The translations under genes were made by a program, and so were the position numbers. Of a stretch of 14,795 nt of DNA, positions 1 through 6,496 are shown piece after piece. Source of the stretch: Thermoplasmata archaeon. Lineage in GTDB: Archaea; Thermoplasmatota; Thermoplasmata; Lutacidiplasmatales; UBA184. The notes below the pieces were generated by a model. The model was not told the origin of the DNA. It searched no databases and saw only the letters and a program-made list of their open reading frames with translations. Each line of letters opens with the position of its first letter. Position 1 is the stretch's first letter. The DNA lies in assembly GCA_021848165.1 (NCBI GenBank), contig JAJZMW010000124.1, positions 1 through 14,795 on the forward strand, in the 5' to 3' direction.

Positions 1-1
1 C

Positions 2-805
2 TCCGAGTTCGTCGCCTTCCTGGACGCGGACGAGGTCGCCCCGCCCGGGTGGCTGGACGCCTTGACGCGCCCGTTCGCCGACCCCACGGTCGGGTTCACC
101 GGGGGTCCGACACCGGCCGCGGCCGGGACCGTGCGAGGCGCGGGCGTTCGCTACTACGATGCCTATCTGCGCCGGTTCTACGACGAGGTCGCCCGACGTC
201 GACCGACCTCGTTGCCGATGGGGAACTCCGCCTGGCGTGCGGAGGTCTTCGATCGCGTCGGCCCCCTCGACACGACGCTCTACCCGCGCGCTTCGAGCGA
301 GGATCAGGAGTACGCCCGACGCGTCGTGGCGGCCGGGTGGAAGGGGCTCTACGTGGCGGAGGCGTCGGTCGTGCACGACTTCTCGGATCTCACCACCGCG
401 AAGATCCTCGCGAAGCAGAGCCGCTACGCGCTCGGAGGCTTTGTGGTGTGGCGGCGCACCGGATCGACGTACGAGGCGAGTGGCGGCCGCCTCGCGCCGT
501 ACGTCCTGCTCCCGGTGATCGCGGGGATCGGGGGGATCGTGAGCCTTTTTCCCGGAGGACGGCTGGCCGGCGCGCTCCTCGCCGGGGTCGGGCTGGCCGG
601 GCTCGGCCTCCTCGCTCTCGGCCTGACGATGCAGGGGCTCGCCTGGGATCGCCGCTACCCTGGCATGCGGTATCGCGCCTTCGAGATCCTGCGGCGGTGG
701 GCGACCCTGCTGGGGGCGGCGCGGGGGCTCCGTCGCTACGGTTGGAGCGGGCGGCGGGGCCTTCCCTCCTCCCCCCCCGCTCCGCCACCGTCCGGCAAAC
801 CTTAA
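2..805 (+). CDS. Family 2 glycosyltransferase, membrane-anchored (5' partial)
   Basis: C-terminal 267 residues of a GT-A fold glycosyltransferase that moves a sugar from an activated donor to a lipid or glycan at the inner membrane face; the start lies before the window. The first visible residues (FLDADE) carry the DxD metal/nucleotide-sugar motif. A GNSAWRAEVFDRVGPLD segment follows, then the SSED motif (E100-D101, counted from the first visible residue), where the catalytic base usually sits, and a VVHDF segment. Residues about 164-208 form two hydrophobic helices, as in many family 2 enzymes of S-layer or exopolysaccharide glycosylation. The donor and acceptor cannot be told. The TAA stop lies inside the TATA-like box of the next gene. 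A downstream TTG at base 62 is not a credible start because the DxD motif lies upstream of it in the same frame. Confidence 0.85.
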   Translation, partial: SEFVAFLDADEVAPPGWLDALTRPFADPTVGFTGGPTPAAAGTVRGAGVRYYDAYLRRFYDEVARRRPTSLPMGNSAWRAEVFDRVGPLDTTLYPRASSEDQEYARRVVAAGWKGLYVAEASVVHDFSDLTTAKILAKQSRYALGGFVVWRRTGSTYEASGGRLAPYVLLPVIAGIGGIVSLFPGGRLAGALLAGVGLAGLGLLALGLTMQGLAWDRRYPGMRYRAFEILRRWATLLGAARGLRRYGWSGRRGLPSSPPAPPPSGKP

Positions 806-807
806 AC
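801..807 (+). promoter_or_regulatory. TATA-like box of the FKBP gene
   Basis: CTTAAAC, centred 26 bp before the ATG at 830, is a rare AT-rich island in very GC-rich DNA. The spacing fits a leaderless archaeal transcript starting at or beside the ATG. It overlaps the stop codon of the preceding gene. Inferred from spacing and composition only. Confidence 0.5.
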
Positions 808-829
808 CGCACCCGACCTCGGCGCCGCG

Positions 830-1699
830 ATGACGACCCACCCGTCCCCCTCCTCGAACGGTCCGATCGCCGATGGCGAGCTGGTCTCGCTCGACTTCGA
901 GCTGTGGGCCGAGGGCGCCAACGGTCCGGAGCTCATCGGGACCTCGCGCGAGGAGGTCGCTCAGACGGCCCTCGGACAGATCCCGGCCGGCCGCAAGTTC
1001 GGGGCCCGTCCGCACCTGGTCGGGGGCGGCTTCTTCCCCGCCGGCATCGAGAAATCGCTCGTCGGAGCGGCGCTGGGCACGGAGATCGAGAAGGAGTTCG
1101 CGCCGGCCGACGCCTTCGGAGAGCGCGACCCGAAGCTGATCGAGCTGTTCTCCATGCACGAGATCGAGCGTCTCCCCGAGATGCGCCGGCAGGATGCCCA
1201 CCTCGACGTCGGGACGGTGCTGACGATCCGCGGCCGCGAGGGCCGGGTCGTGACGCTCACCCAGGCGCGGGTCCGGGTCGATTTCAACCCTCCGTTCGCG
1301 GGTCGGAAGGTCCGGGCCAAGTTCCTGGCGCACGCGCGGATCGTCGAGCCGACCGAGCAAGTGCGGGCCCTCCTCGAGATCGAGTACGGTCGATCGACCG
1401 AGTTCCACATCGAGATCCGCGACCACGTCGTCACCATCAAGGTCCCGGACCGGGCGAAGTTCGACCCCGCGTGGTTCACCGAGAAGCCGCGCGTGGTCGA
1501 CCGCGTGCGGACCCAGATCAAGCCGAAGTCGATCCGATTCGTGGAGGAGTACGTGACGCCCGCGCCCGAAGCCGGGGCGAAGGAGAGCCCGGCCACCGAC
1601 GCGGCGGTGACCCCCACCCCCGGGGAGGCTCCGGCCCCGCCGCAGAAGGATTCGGCCGCCGGGAAAAACTCCGCCCCATCCCCCGCCCGCCCCCAGTAG
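830..1699 (+). CDS. FKBP-type peptidyl-prolyl cis-trans isomerase, long archaeal SlyD-like form
   Basis: Catalyses cis-trans isomerisation of X-Pro bonds and acts as a folding chaperone, probably cytosolic as no signal peptide is seen. The 289-aa protein has a split FKBP domain (about residues 15-95 and 145-175) with the insert-in-flap chaperone domain between them. The family hallmark APADAFGERD (91-100) precedes the insert and DFNPPFAGRK (151-160, equivalent to DFNHPLAGK of SlyD) closes it. Residues about 178-240 form the extra C-terminal domain known from long archaeal FKBPs. A low-complexity Pro/Ala/Lys tail (243-289) ends the protein and is probably disordered. The SlyD-type His-rich metal tail is absent. 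The ATG is supported by the TATA-like box 26 bp upstream. Family assignment is firm; client proteins are unknown. Confidence 0.92.
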   Translation: MTTHPSPSSNGPIADGELVSLDFELWAEGANGPELIGTSREEVAQTALGQIPAGRKFGARPHLVGGGFFPAGIEKSLVGAALGTEIEKEFAPADAFGERDPKLIELFSMHEIERLPEMRRQDAHLDVGTVLTIRGREGRVVTLTQARVRVDFNPPFAGRKVRAKFLAHARIVEPTEQVRALLEIEYGRSTEFHIEIRDHVVTIKVPDRAKFDPAWFTEKPRVVDRVRTQIKPKSIRFVEEYVTPAPEAGAKESPATDAAVTPTPGEAPAPPQKDSAAGKNSAPSPARPQ

Positions 1700-1726
1700 G
1701 GCCGGCGGCGAACGAACCGACTCTAG

Positions 1727-1891
1727 ATGAACCCCGGCTCGGTCGGCCGGGTCGTGAGCGGCCCGACGACGCCCTCGAGCGCGATCCCGCGATCGTTCCT
1801 GATCGGGGTCTTCGCCGGGGGGATCCTGATCGCCGCCGTGGTCGCGGTCCTCGGATTCTATGGCTACCTCGGCGCCGGGATCCTTCCGTAG
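1727..1891 (+). CDS. Small single-helix membrane protein, 54 aa
   Basis: No family is recognised. The ATG lies 27 bp after the FKBP stop, and the frame runs to TAG with a 22-residue hydrophilic N-terminus (Ser/Pro/Thr-rich) followed by one clear transmembrane helix at about residues 23-46 (FLIGVFAGGILIAAVVAVLG) and a short GAGILP tail. A clean hydrophobic block with near-zero charge is not what a random GC-rich frame usually gives, since those are Arg/Pro/Gly-rich. It may be co-transcribed with the FKBP gene; no convincing TATA box of its own is seen. Another small membrane gene follows 57 bp later. It could be a small subunit of a membrane complex, but nothing shows which. Confidence 0.55.
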   Translation: MNPGSVGRVVSGPTTPSSAIPRSFLIGVFAGGILIAAVVAVLGFYGYLGAGILP

Positions 1892-1918
1892 CGGGGAGAT
1901 CCCCGTACGAGTCGAATC

Positions 1919-1929
1919 GGGATAAACCG
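1919..1929 (+). promoter_or_regulatory. TATA-like box of the 40-aa membrane protein gene
   Basis: The AT-rich core ATAAA within GGGATAAACCG is centred about 25 bp before the ATG at 1949, the same spacing as at the other leaderless-type starts in this window. Confidence 0.45.
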
Positions 1930-1948
1930 CGTCGGGCTCGCCCGGTCG

Positions 1949-2071
1949 ATGGCCGCCGGCACGCCTTGGGACCGCACGAACCCCTACCTCGGTTGGATCG
2001 TGGGCGGGATCATCATCCTGCTCGTCTTCGCGGTCATGGGAACGTTCTGGTTCCTCTACCATCCGCTCTGA
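1949..2071 (+). CDS. Small single-helix membrane protein, 40 aa
   Basis: No family is recognised. The protein has a short polar head (MAAGTPWDRTNPYLG) and one long hydrophobic helix at about residues 14-36 (GWIVGGIIILLVFAVMGTFW), with aromatic residues at both membrane borders (Y13, W16; W34, F35, Y37) as real transmembrane helices often have. A TATA-like box about 25 bp upstream supports a transcribed leaderless gene. Its last 38 bp overlap the 3' end of the convergent methyltransferase gene. It resembles the tiny accessory subunits of respiratory or transport complexes in size and topology only; this is not evidence for such a role. Confidence 0.6.
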   Translation: MAAGTPWDRTNPYLGWIVGGIIILLVFAVMGTFWFLYHPL

Positions 2072-2615
2072 GCCCGCCGGGCCGCTCCCGGCACTCGGGC
2101 CACCGATAGGCGTACACCTCCCCTTGCCGCCGGGTCGGGATCCAGCCTGGAACCTCATGCGCGTGGCTGACGACCCACGTGCCGGGGGAGAGCTCCCGCT
2201 CGAGCTTCGGCCGCAGTCGCTCCATCGACGTCGGCCAGAGGAACGCGAAGATCACCCGCGGGCCTCGCAGCTCCGTCGCGAAGAGGTTCGCCCGGCGGAC
2301 CTCCAGCCGACCGGGGTCCGGGAGCCGGCGCCGACGCCACCGGAGCACGAAGAGGCGGATCGGTTCGTTCTCGACCGCGATCGCGCGGGCGCCGCGGTCG
2401 CGGACGGCCCGGACCACGAGAGCGCCGGTCCCGGCTACAAGATCGAGCACGGTGTCCTCGGGACCCACGTCCGGGAGCGCGAGCATCGTCGCGGCGGTCG
2501 AGGCCCCGGTCGGTTCGTAGCCGGCGCCGGTCAGGAAGCTCCCGAGGAAAAAGTAGGCGAGGAATCCCACGCCGACGCTCACCGCGACGAGCGCTCCCAG
2601 CGAGGGTTCGACCAT
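2034..2615 (-). CDS. Membrane-anchored SAM-dependent methyltransferase, FAM173/ATPSCKMT-like
   Basis: A 193-aa class I methyltransferase-like protein. Residues about 8-26 form a membrane anchor. The YEPTG segment (33-37) is followed by SAM-binding motif I, VLDLVAGTGALVV (56-68), the acidic residue closing strand 2 (E82 in AVENEP), N110 near motif post-II, and a FAFLWPTS...L..EL.PGTWVVSH region (about 124-151). This order matches the FAM173 (ATPSCKMT/ANTKMT) protein-lysine methyltransferase family, small enzymes with an N-terminal hydrophobic segment. Substrate unknown. The ATG at 2615 lies 5 bp after the meaB stop, so the two are probably co-transcribed. A longer upstream extension in this frame runs antiparallel to nothing meaningful and lies inside meaB, so it was discarded. 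The 3' end overlaps the convergent 40-aa gene. The C-terminal 20 residues are Arg/Gly-rich. Confidence 0.75.
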   Translation of the reverse strand: MVEPSLGALVAVSVGVGFLAYFFLGSFLTGAGYEPTGASTAATMLALPDVGPEDTVLDLVAGTGALVVRAVRDRGARAIAVENEPIRLFVLRWRRRRLPDPGRLEVRRANLFATELRGPRVIFAFLWPTSMERLRPKLERELSPGTWVVSHAHEVPGWIPTRRQGEVYAYRWPECRERPGGLRADGRGTRTFP

Positions 2616-2620
2616 CGCGG

Positions 2621-3574
2621 CTACCGACGGCGTTGGATCTCGGCCCACCAGCGTCGTGCGGCCGTCTCGGGGTCGATGCGACGAGCGAGGACCGGCGCGA
2701 TCCGCCGGGCCAGGGAGCGATCGCGGGCGAGATGGGTGCGGAACCGCTCTTCGGCGAGCGTGACGACCTCGTTCGTCAAACGGCGTCGCTCCTCGGCGAG
2801 ACGGCGGCCGCTCTCGTCGAGGTAACGCTCGTGGGCCTCGATCGCTTCCCACAGCTCCGGGATCCCGGTCCCGTCCGAGGTCGAGGTCGCGACGACGGGG
2901 GGGCGCCAGCCGGACGCCGGGGCGCCGAGCGCCGCGAGCTCGGAGAGGTCCCGCCGCGCGCGATCGGCCCCGGGCAGGTCGGCCTTGTTCACGCAAAAGA
3001 CGTCGGCGATCTCGAAGAGCCCCGCCTTGAGCGTTTGTACCTCGTCGCCCAGATGCGGAACGAGCACGACGACGCTCGTCGTCGCGATCTCGCGGACCTC
3101 GACGTCGACCTGGCCGCTCCCGACGGTCTCGACCAGCACGAGGTCGAAGCCGGCCGCCTCGAGCAACCGGACCACCTCGCGCGTCGTCCGCGCGAGGCCG
3201 CCGGTGTGACCGCGGCTGGCCATCGAACGGACGTAGACGTGCGGGTCCTCGGACGCGGTGTCGAACCGGATCCGATCCCCGAGGACGGAGCCGCCGGAGA
3301 AGGGGCTCGAGGGATCGACGGCGACCACCGCCACGCGTCGCCCCCGCTGCCGGAGGTGGAGGAGCAGCGCGTTGATGAGGGACGACTTCCCCACGCCGAG
3401 GGGACCGGTCAGGCCGACGATCCGCGCGCGCCCCGTCAACGGGTAGATCGCGCGCAACACCGCCCGGGCGCGGGGAAGGTCGTTCTCGGTCTCGGTGATC
3501 AGGCGGGCGAGGACGCGACGGTCCCCCGCCCGCAGCGCCCGGGCCGCCGGGGGAAGGCGAGGCGCCGGACTCAT
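2621..3574 (-). CDS. meaB: MeaB/ArgK-family GTPase, methylmalonyl-CoA mutase chaperone
   Basis: A 317-aa SIMIBI-class G protein that guards and reloads B12 in acyl-CoA mutases by GTP hydrolysis. Visible motifs: P-loop GPLGVGKS (57-64), VAVDPSSPFSGGSVLGDR (84-101), the RSMASRGHTGGLA block (116-128), the ETVGSGQ switch (149-155), VNKADL base-recognition motif (195-200), and a charged helical C-terminus (about 245-317) that in the family forms the dimerisation arm. Length is normal for the family. The ATG overlaps the TGA of the B12-binding subunit gene (ATGA), so translation is probably coupled and partner choice is clear. Two small departures from common sequences are L59 in place of the second P-loop proline and V156 after GQ where Ser or Asp is frequent. 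No large mutase subunit lies in the window. Confidence 0.94.
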   Translation of the reverse strand: MSPAPRLPPAARALRAGDRRVLARLITETENDLPRARAVLRAIYPLTGRARIVGLTGPLGVGKSSLINALLLHLRQRGRRVAVVAVDPSSPFSGGSVLGDRIRFDTASEDPHVYVRSMASRGHTGGLARTTREVVRLLEAAGFDLVLVETVGSGQVDVEVREIATTSVVVLVPHLGDEVQTLKAGLFEIADVFCVNKADLPGADRARRDLSELAALGAPASGWRPPVVATSTSDGTGIPELWEAIEAHERYLDESGRRLAEERRRLTNEVVTLAEERFRTHLARDRSLARRIAPVLARRIDPETAARRWWAEIQRRR

Positions 3575-3987
3575 GAGGCGCGGCCGGCGAGCCGCCGGGC
3601 GGACGTCACGATCTCCTCGAGCGACGCGCCCGGGCCGAAGATCTCCCGCACGCCGAGCTTGCGCAGGCGACGAGCGTCCTCGTCGGGGATGATCCCGCCC
3701 AAAAAGACGGGGATCCGGCCCCCGCGCTCCTCTCGCAGGAGCGTGAGGATCCGAGGAACGAGCGCCATATGCGCCCCCGACAGGATCGACACGCCGATCA
3801 GATCGACGTCCTCTTCCATCGCCGCGCGAACGATCGCTTCGGGCGTCTGCCGGAGCCCGGCGTAGATGACCTCCATTCCCGCGTCCCGGAGCGCCCGCGC
3901 CACGACCTTCGCGCCGCGGTCGTGCCCGTCGAGGCCCGGCTTGGCGATCAGCACCCGGATCGGCGCCTGCTTCTTGCGGGGGGCCAT
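3571..3987 (-). CDS. Methylmalonyl-CoA mutase small subunit, B12-binding domain
   Basis: A 138-aa stand-alone cobalamin-binding domain. With a separate catalytic subunit it interconverts (R)-methylmalonyl-CoA and succinyl-CoA, in propionate or branched amino acid metabolism. The base-off/His-on signature DGHDRG (D20, H22, G25) holds the cobalt-ligating His22; the S67-I-L69 and FLGGIIP (96-102) segments line the nucleotide tail pocket, as in the family. Start choice: ATG at 3987 places KQAPIRVLIAKPGLDGHDRG (6-25) at the usual distance from the N-terminus, has GAGGG (minus strand 3999-3995) 7 nt upstream, and a TATA-like box 36 bp upstream. A GTG at 4053 would add 22 residues without family support. 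It overlaps meaB by 4 bp. A related stand-alone mutase (e.g. isobutyryl-CoA type) cannot be excluded. Confidence 0.92.
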   Translation of the reverse strand: MAPRKKQAPIRVLIAKPGLDGHDRGAKVVARALRDAGMEVIYAGLRQTPEAIVRAAMEEDVDLIGVSILSGAHMALVPRILTLLREERGGRIPVFLGGIIPDEDARRLRKLGVREIFGPGASLEEIVTSARRLAGRAS

Positions 3988-4017
3988 GGACGTTCCCTCG
4001 ATGGCGAGCCGGGAGGC

Positions 4018-4027
4018 CCCCAAAAGG
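4018..4027 (-). promoter_or_regulatory. TATA-like box of the mutase small subunit / meaB unit
   Basis: Minus-strand CCTTTTGGGG is centred about 36 bp before the ATG at 3987. With initiation about 25 bp downstream this gives a leader of roughly 10 nt holding the GAGGG ribosome-binding site at 3999-3995. The arrangement mirrors that before the PRPP synthetase gene. Readthrough from the upstream peptidase gene is also possible. Confidence 0.4.
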
Positions 4028-4053
4028 TTGTTCCCGCCCGGAGGGATTTCCAC

Positions 4054-4965
4054 CTACAGCGCCGCGGCGAGATCGAACAGCAGGTTCCCGGCGGCCAACC
4101 CGAGCAGCACGCCGAGGGCCAGGAGAGCGACCATCGGGATCTGCGGGCTGACCCGGACGCGGGCCACGCCGCGCGCCTCCAGCTCGCGGCGAAGTTGCTC
4201 TCGCATCGCTCGGTCTTCGGCGGCGCTCTCCGCGCCGTCCGGGTCGTACCGCGCTCCGTCCGGTACCTCCTCGGCCCAGACGAATCGGTCGGGGAGGTGG
4301 CGAACGGCGAGGGTGTACGTCGCGAACGACCGCGTCCCCGCCCACTCCCCGCGGACGGCGTTCCAGACGGCGAGGCCCACCGGAACAGCGATCGCGCCCA
4401 GCGCGGCGTTCGTGAGGGCGGTGATGGCGAACGGGATCGCGGAGAGGGGGGCGAGCGCCCGGGGGTCGATCGGGAGCCAGGTCGTGGGGAAGAACGGCAC
4501 CAGGAGCCCGATCACGATCAGCGCCTTCGCGTCGGCCCCTCCCCCGAGGATCCGCGCTTCGAAGAGGAGCCGCGCCAGCACCACGACCCCGAGGACGGCG
4601 ACCGCCGCGACCGGCACCTCCGGAGATCCCCAGCCGTAGATCGCGAGGAGCCCGAGGACGACCGAGACGCTGCCGATGTAGATCGCGAGGTCGAGGACGA
4701 GGGGGGCCCGCGCCCATCGCGCTCCGATCGGTCCTTCCCAATCGACCAAATGCTCGACCGCGACCCCCGCGACGAGCGTCCAGAGGATCCAAGCGGTCGC
4801 CGGGGAGCCCGGCGGGAGGCCGACGTACCCGAGCGCGACCGCGACGGCCGCCAGCCCGAGCCAGAGCGGTCCCGGCACCTCCCGTCGAGCGAGGTCCCAC
4901 CCTCCGGCCACGAGGATCCCGCCTCCCAGGATCGCGGCGGACGGTTCGAGCAGATCGGGAAGCAT
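4054..4965 (-). CDS. A24-family prepilin/preflagellin peptidase (archaeal type)
   Basis: A 303-aa polytopic membrane aspartyl protease that cleaves the short positively charged leader of type IV pilin-like or archaellin precursors on the cytoplasmic side. The two catalytic aspartates are visible: D24 in WDLARREVP (first cytosolic loop) and D145 in GGGADAK (family GxGD-type motif). Hydrophobic helices lie at about 8-22, 34-50, 57-72, 88-112, 117-135, 146-158, 174-203 and 277-296. A soluble insert of about 70 residues (204-272, acidic then basic) precedes the final helix, as in several archaeal members of this family; the VSPQIPMV segment before the last helix is also typical. ATG 4965 is the first start codon after the putative promoter; the longer frame would overlap the divergent gene at 5077. 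Substrates (pilins, archaellins, sugar-binding proteins) are not in the window. Confidence 0.87.
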   Translation of the reverse strand: MLPDLLEPSAAILGGGILVAGGWDLARREVPGPLWLGLAAVAVALGYVGLPPGSPATAWILWTLVAGVAVEHLVDWEGPIGARWARAPLVLDLAIYIGSVSVVLGLLAIYGWGSPEVPVAAVAVLGVVVLARLLFEARILGGGADAKALIVIGLLVPFFPTTWLPIDPRALAPLSAIPFAITALTNAALGAIAVPVGLAVWNAVRGEWAGTRSFATYTLAVRHLPDRFVWAEEVPDGARYDPDGAESAAEDRAMREQLRRELEARGVARVRVSPQIPMVALLALGVLLGLAAGNLLFDLAAAL

Positions 4966-5020
4966 CGTCGGGTCCGAGCGTCCGCGCGGGGCGCGGATCG
5001 ACCCCCGGTAGCCTCCCGAG

Positions 5021-5030
5021 GCGAAAAAAC
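5021..5030 (-). promoter_or_regulatory. TATA-like box of the A24 peptidase gene
   Basis: Minus-strand GTTTTTTCGC is the only AT-rich stretch upstream of the peptidase. It lies about 61 bp before the ATG and would give a leader of about 35 nt. It sits in the 111-bp divergent spacer shared with the gene starting at 5077. Confidence 0.4.
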
Positions 5031-5046
5031 CGCAGGCCACGGAGGG

Positions 5047-5058
5047 CTCATTATCTTG
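5047..5058 (+). promoter_or_regulatory. TATA-like box of the secreted protein gene
   Basis: CTCATTATCTTG is centred 24 bp before the ATG at 5077, which suggests a leaderless message. It lies only about 20 bp from the opposite-strand box at 5021-5030, so the two divergent promoters are back to back. Confidence 0.5.
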
Positions 5059-5076
5059 CGTCGGAGTCGTCGAGGT

Positions 5077-6036
5077 ATGGGCGTCGCACCCCCGGCCCCG
5101 GGAGGGCCCCCTTCGGCACCGTCCGGTCTCCCCGAGTTCCTCGATCGAGCGGTGGCCCCGCCACCGCGGCGGCCCCGCGGGCGCGGGTGGGCGGTCGTCG
5201 CCGCGGTCGGCGCGGTCGTCGTGGTGATCGTCGCCACGCTGTTCGTCACGGGCGCCTTCTCCTCCCCCGCGAGCACCGGCGGCGCCACCCCGGCCGACCC
5301 GACGTTCCAAACCGCGCAGCGGGCCTCGTCGGCCGCCGCCTCGGGGTTCCCGGGGGGTCCGTGGAGCCCGCTGGTCGGCAGCGGGGTCGCGCTCGCCAGC
5401 CCCGATCGCTTCGATCTCGCTCCGCTCCTCTCCAACTTGACCGCCGCCGGCTGCAACGTCACGGCGGCGGGGACGGCGGGCTCGATCTACCTTCCCGCGA
5501 CGCCGGCGACCGCCGGGCCGGGGAGCGCCGCGGCATGGTTCTTCGTGTACTCCGGGGCCACCCTGGTGGGGATCTCCTTCCCGCTCCTGGTCGCGGTCGT
5601 CGTGAACTCGACCGCGCAGGTGCTCTTCACCGCGAGCGGGGGGGTCTGCGCGCTCGCGGCGGTCGGCTATCAGTCGCTGTCGAACGCGCCGACGTTCCTC
5701 GACTCCTCGGGGGCGGTGGCGGTCGCGAACGCCTCCGGAGGGGCGGCGTTCCTCGCCCAGTACCCCGGGGCGACGCGGGGGTGGGCGGTCTACTGGTCGC
5801 GCTTGGTCGCGGATCCGACCTGGAACGTGACCTACACCGATTGCGCGCCCGGGAGCGGGGGCCAGCCCGGCACCATCTTCACCGCCCAGATCGACGCCGT
5901 CACCTCGGGCGTTGTCGCCAGCTCGACCGGGGCAGGAACCTGCCCGAGCAGCGCGTTCTCGATCCTGCCGGGCCCGGCCGGGGCCGTTCCCGCCCTCCGG
6001 GGGGGCGCCGCGACCATCCTCCCTCGGACGCCGTGA
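5077..6036 (+). CDS. Membrane-anchored secreted protein of unknown function, sequon-rich
   Basis: No family is recognised with confidence. The 319-aa protein has a Pro-rich cytoplasmic head with a basic RRPRGRG stretch (31-37), one transmembrane helix at about 38-60, and a large extracellular part. The outer part is Ala/Gly/Ser/Thr-rich and carries five N-glycosylation sequons (N120-L-T, N127-V-T, N177-S-T, N218-A-S, N250-V-T) and four cysteines (126, 191, 256, 289), enough for two disulfides. Two hydrophobic beta-like stretches (153-179) and a WNVTYTDC segment (249-256) suggest a folded beta-rich domain. The topology is N-in/C-out with an uncleaved anchor, since no signal peptidase site is obvious. 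It is divergent from a prepilin-type peptidase but lacks a class III leader (no charged leader directly before the helix with a Gly/Ala cut site), so it is not clearly a pilin. Confidence 0.75.
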   Translation: MGVAPPAPGGPPSAPSGLPEFLDRAVAPPPRRPRGRGWAVVAAVGAVVVVIVATLFVTGAFSSPASTGGATPADPTFQTAQRASSAAASGFPGGPWSPLVGSGVALASPDRFDLAPLLSNLTAAGCNVTAAGTAGSIYLPATPATAGPGSAAAWFFVYSGATLVGISFPLLVAVVVNSTAQVLFTASGGVCALAAVGYQSLSNAPTFLDSSGAVAVANASGGAAFLAQYPGATRGWAVYWSRLVADPTWNVTYTDCAPGSGGQPGTIFTAQIDAVTSGVVASSTGAGTCPSSAFSILPGPAGAVPALRGGAATILPRTP

Positions 6037-6065
6037 GACGGTGGACGGCGGCTTTCGTTGGCAAG

Positions 6066-6075
6066 CTATTTAAAG
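6066..6075 (+). promoter_or_regulatory. TATA box of the rps6e operon
   Basis: CTATTTAAAG is the best match in the window to the archaeal TATA consensus, in an otherwise GC-rich 76-bp spacer. It is centred about 43 bp before the ATG at 6113, giving a predicted leader of about 17 nt that contains a weak AGGT ribosome-binding site at 6103-6106. Confidence 0.7.
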
Positions 6076-6112
6076 CGGGTCCAACTGGCGCGCGGGCCGA
6101 ACAGGTCCTTCG

Positions 6113-6496
6113 ATGGTGGAGTACAAGCTCGTCATCTCCGAAGCCGCGACCTCCTACGCCCGGACGGTCGCCGACCCCCAGTCGGCCGGCTTCCTGGGCA
6201 AGAGGATCGGGGAGACGGTCGGTGGGGAGCTGATCGGCGCTCCGGGATACACGTTCCGGTTGACCGGGGGGACCGATCGCAGCGGCTTCCCGCTCCGGCC
6301 CGACGTGCCGGGAGCTCGGCAGGTGCGCCTCTACGTCGGTGACGGCTTCGGCTTCGCGGCTCCTCGCCTGGGGATGCGCAAGCGCCGTACGTTCCGCGGA
6401 AACACGATCAGCGAAGACACGGTGCAGATCAACCTGGTCGTCGAGCAGAAAGGCTCGAAGCCGCTCGCGGAGCTGTTGGGCGCGAGCGCCTCATGA
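6113..6496 (+). CDS. rps6e: 30S ribosomal protein S6e
   Basis: A 127-aa small-subunit ribosomal protein, found in archaea and eukaryotes and absent from bacteria. The N-terminal MVEYKLVISE strand, the GKRIGETVGGELIG block (29-42), the YTFRLTGGTDRSGFPLRPDV block (46-65) and the basic LGMRKRRTFRGNTIS segment (86-100) are all diagnostic. Length matches the archaeal form, which lacks the phosphorylated C-terminal extension of eukaryotic S6. It is first in an operon with aif2g, which starts inside its stop codon (ATGA, 6493-6496). The pairing with aIF2 gamma is common in archaeal genomes and makes the assignment secure. Confidence 0.97.
   Translation: MVEYKLVISEAATSYARTVADPQSAGFLGKRIGETVGGELIGAPGYTFRLTGGTDRSGFPLRPDVPGARQVRLYVGDGFGFAAPRLGMRKRRTFRGNTISEDTVQINLVVEQKGSKPLAELLGASAS

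Noticed and set aside
541..555. T-run (CCTTTTTCCC) as a terminator
   Set aside because: It lies inside the transmembrane part of the glycosyltransferase coding sequence, with motifs continuing on both sides of it.
49..2109. Long plus-strand open frame of 686 codons
   Set aside because: It runs through the glycosyltransferase and FKBP genes in another frame, is extremely Arg/Pro/Gly-rich and has no motif; a shadow frame from high GC at codon third positions.
3575..4900. Upstream extension of the MeaB frame giving a 759-codon fusion
   Set aside because: The extra 442 codons are antisense-like Arg/Gly text overlapping the B12-binding subunit and peptidase genes; the ATGA overlap at 3571-3574 marks the true MeaB start.
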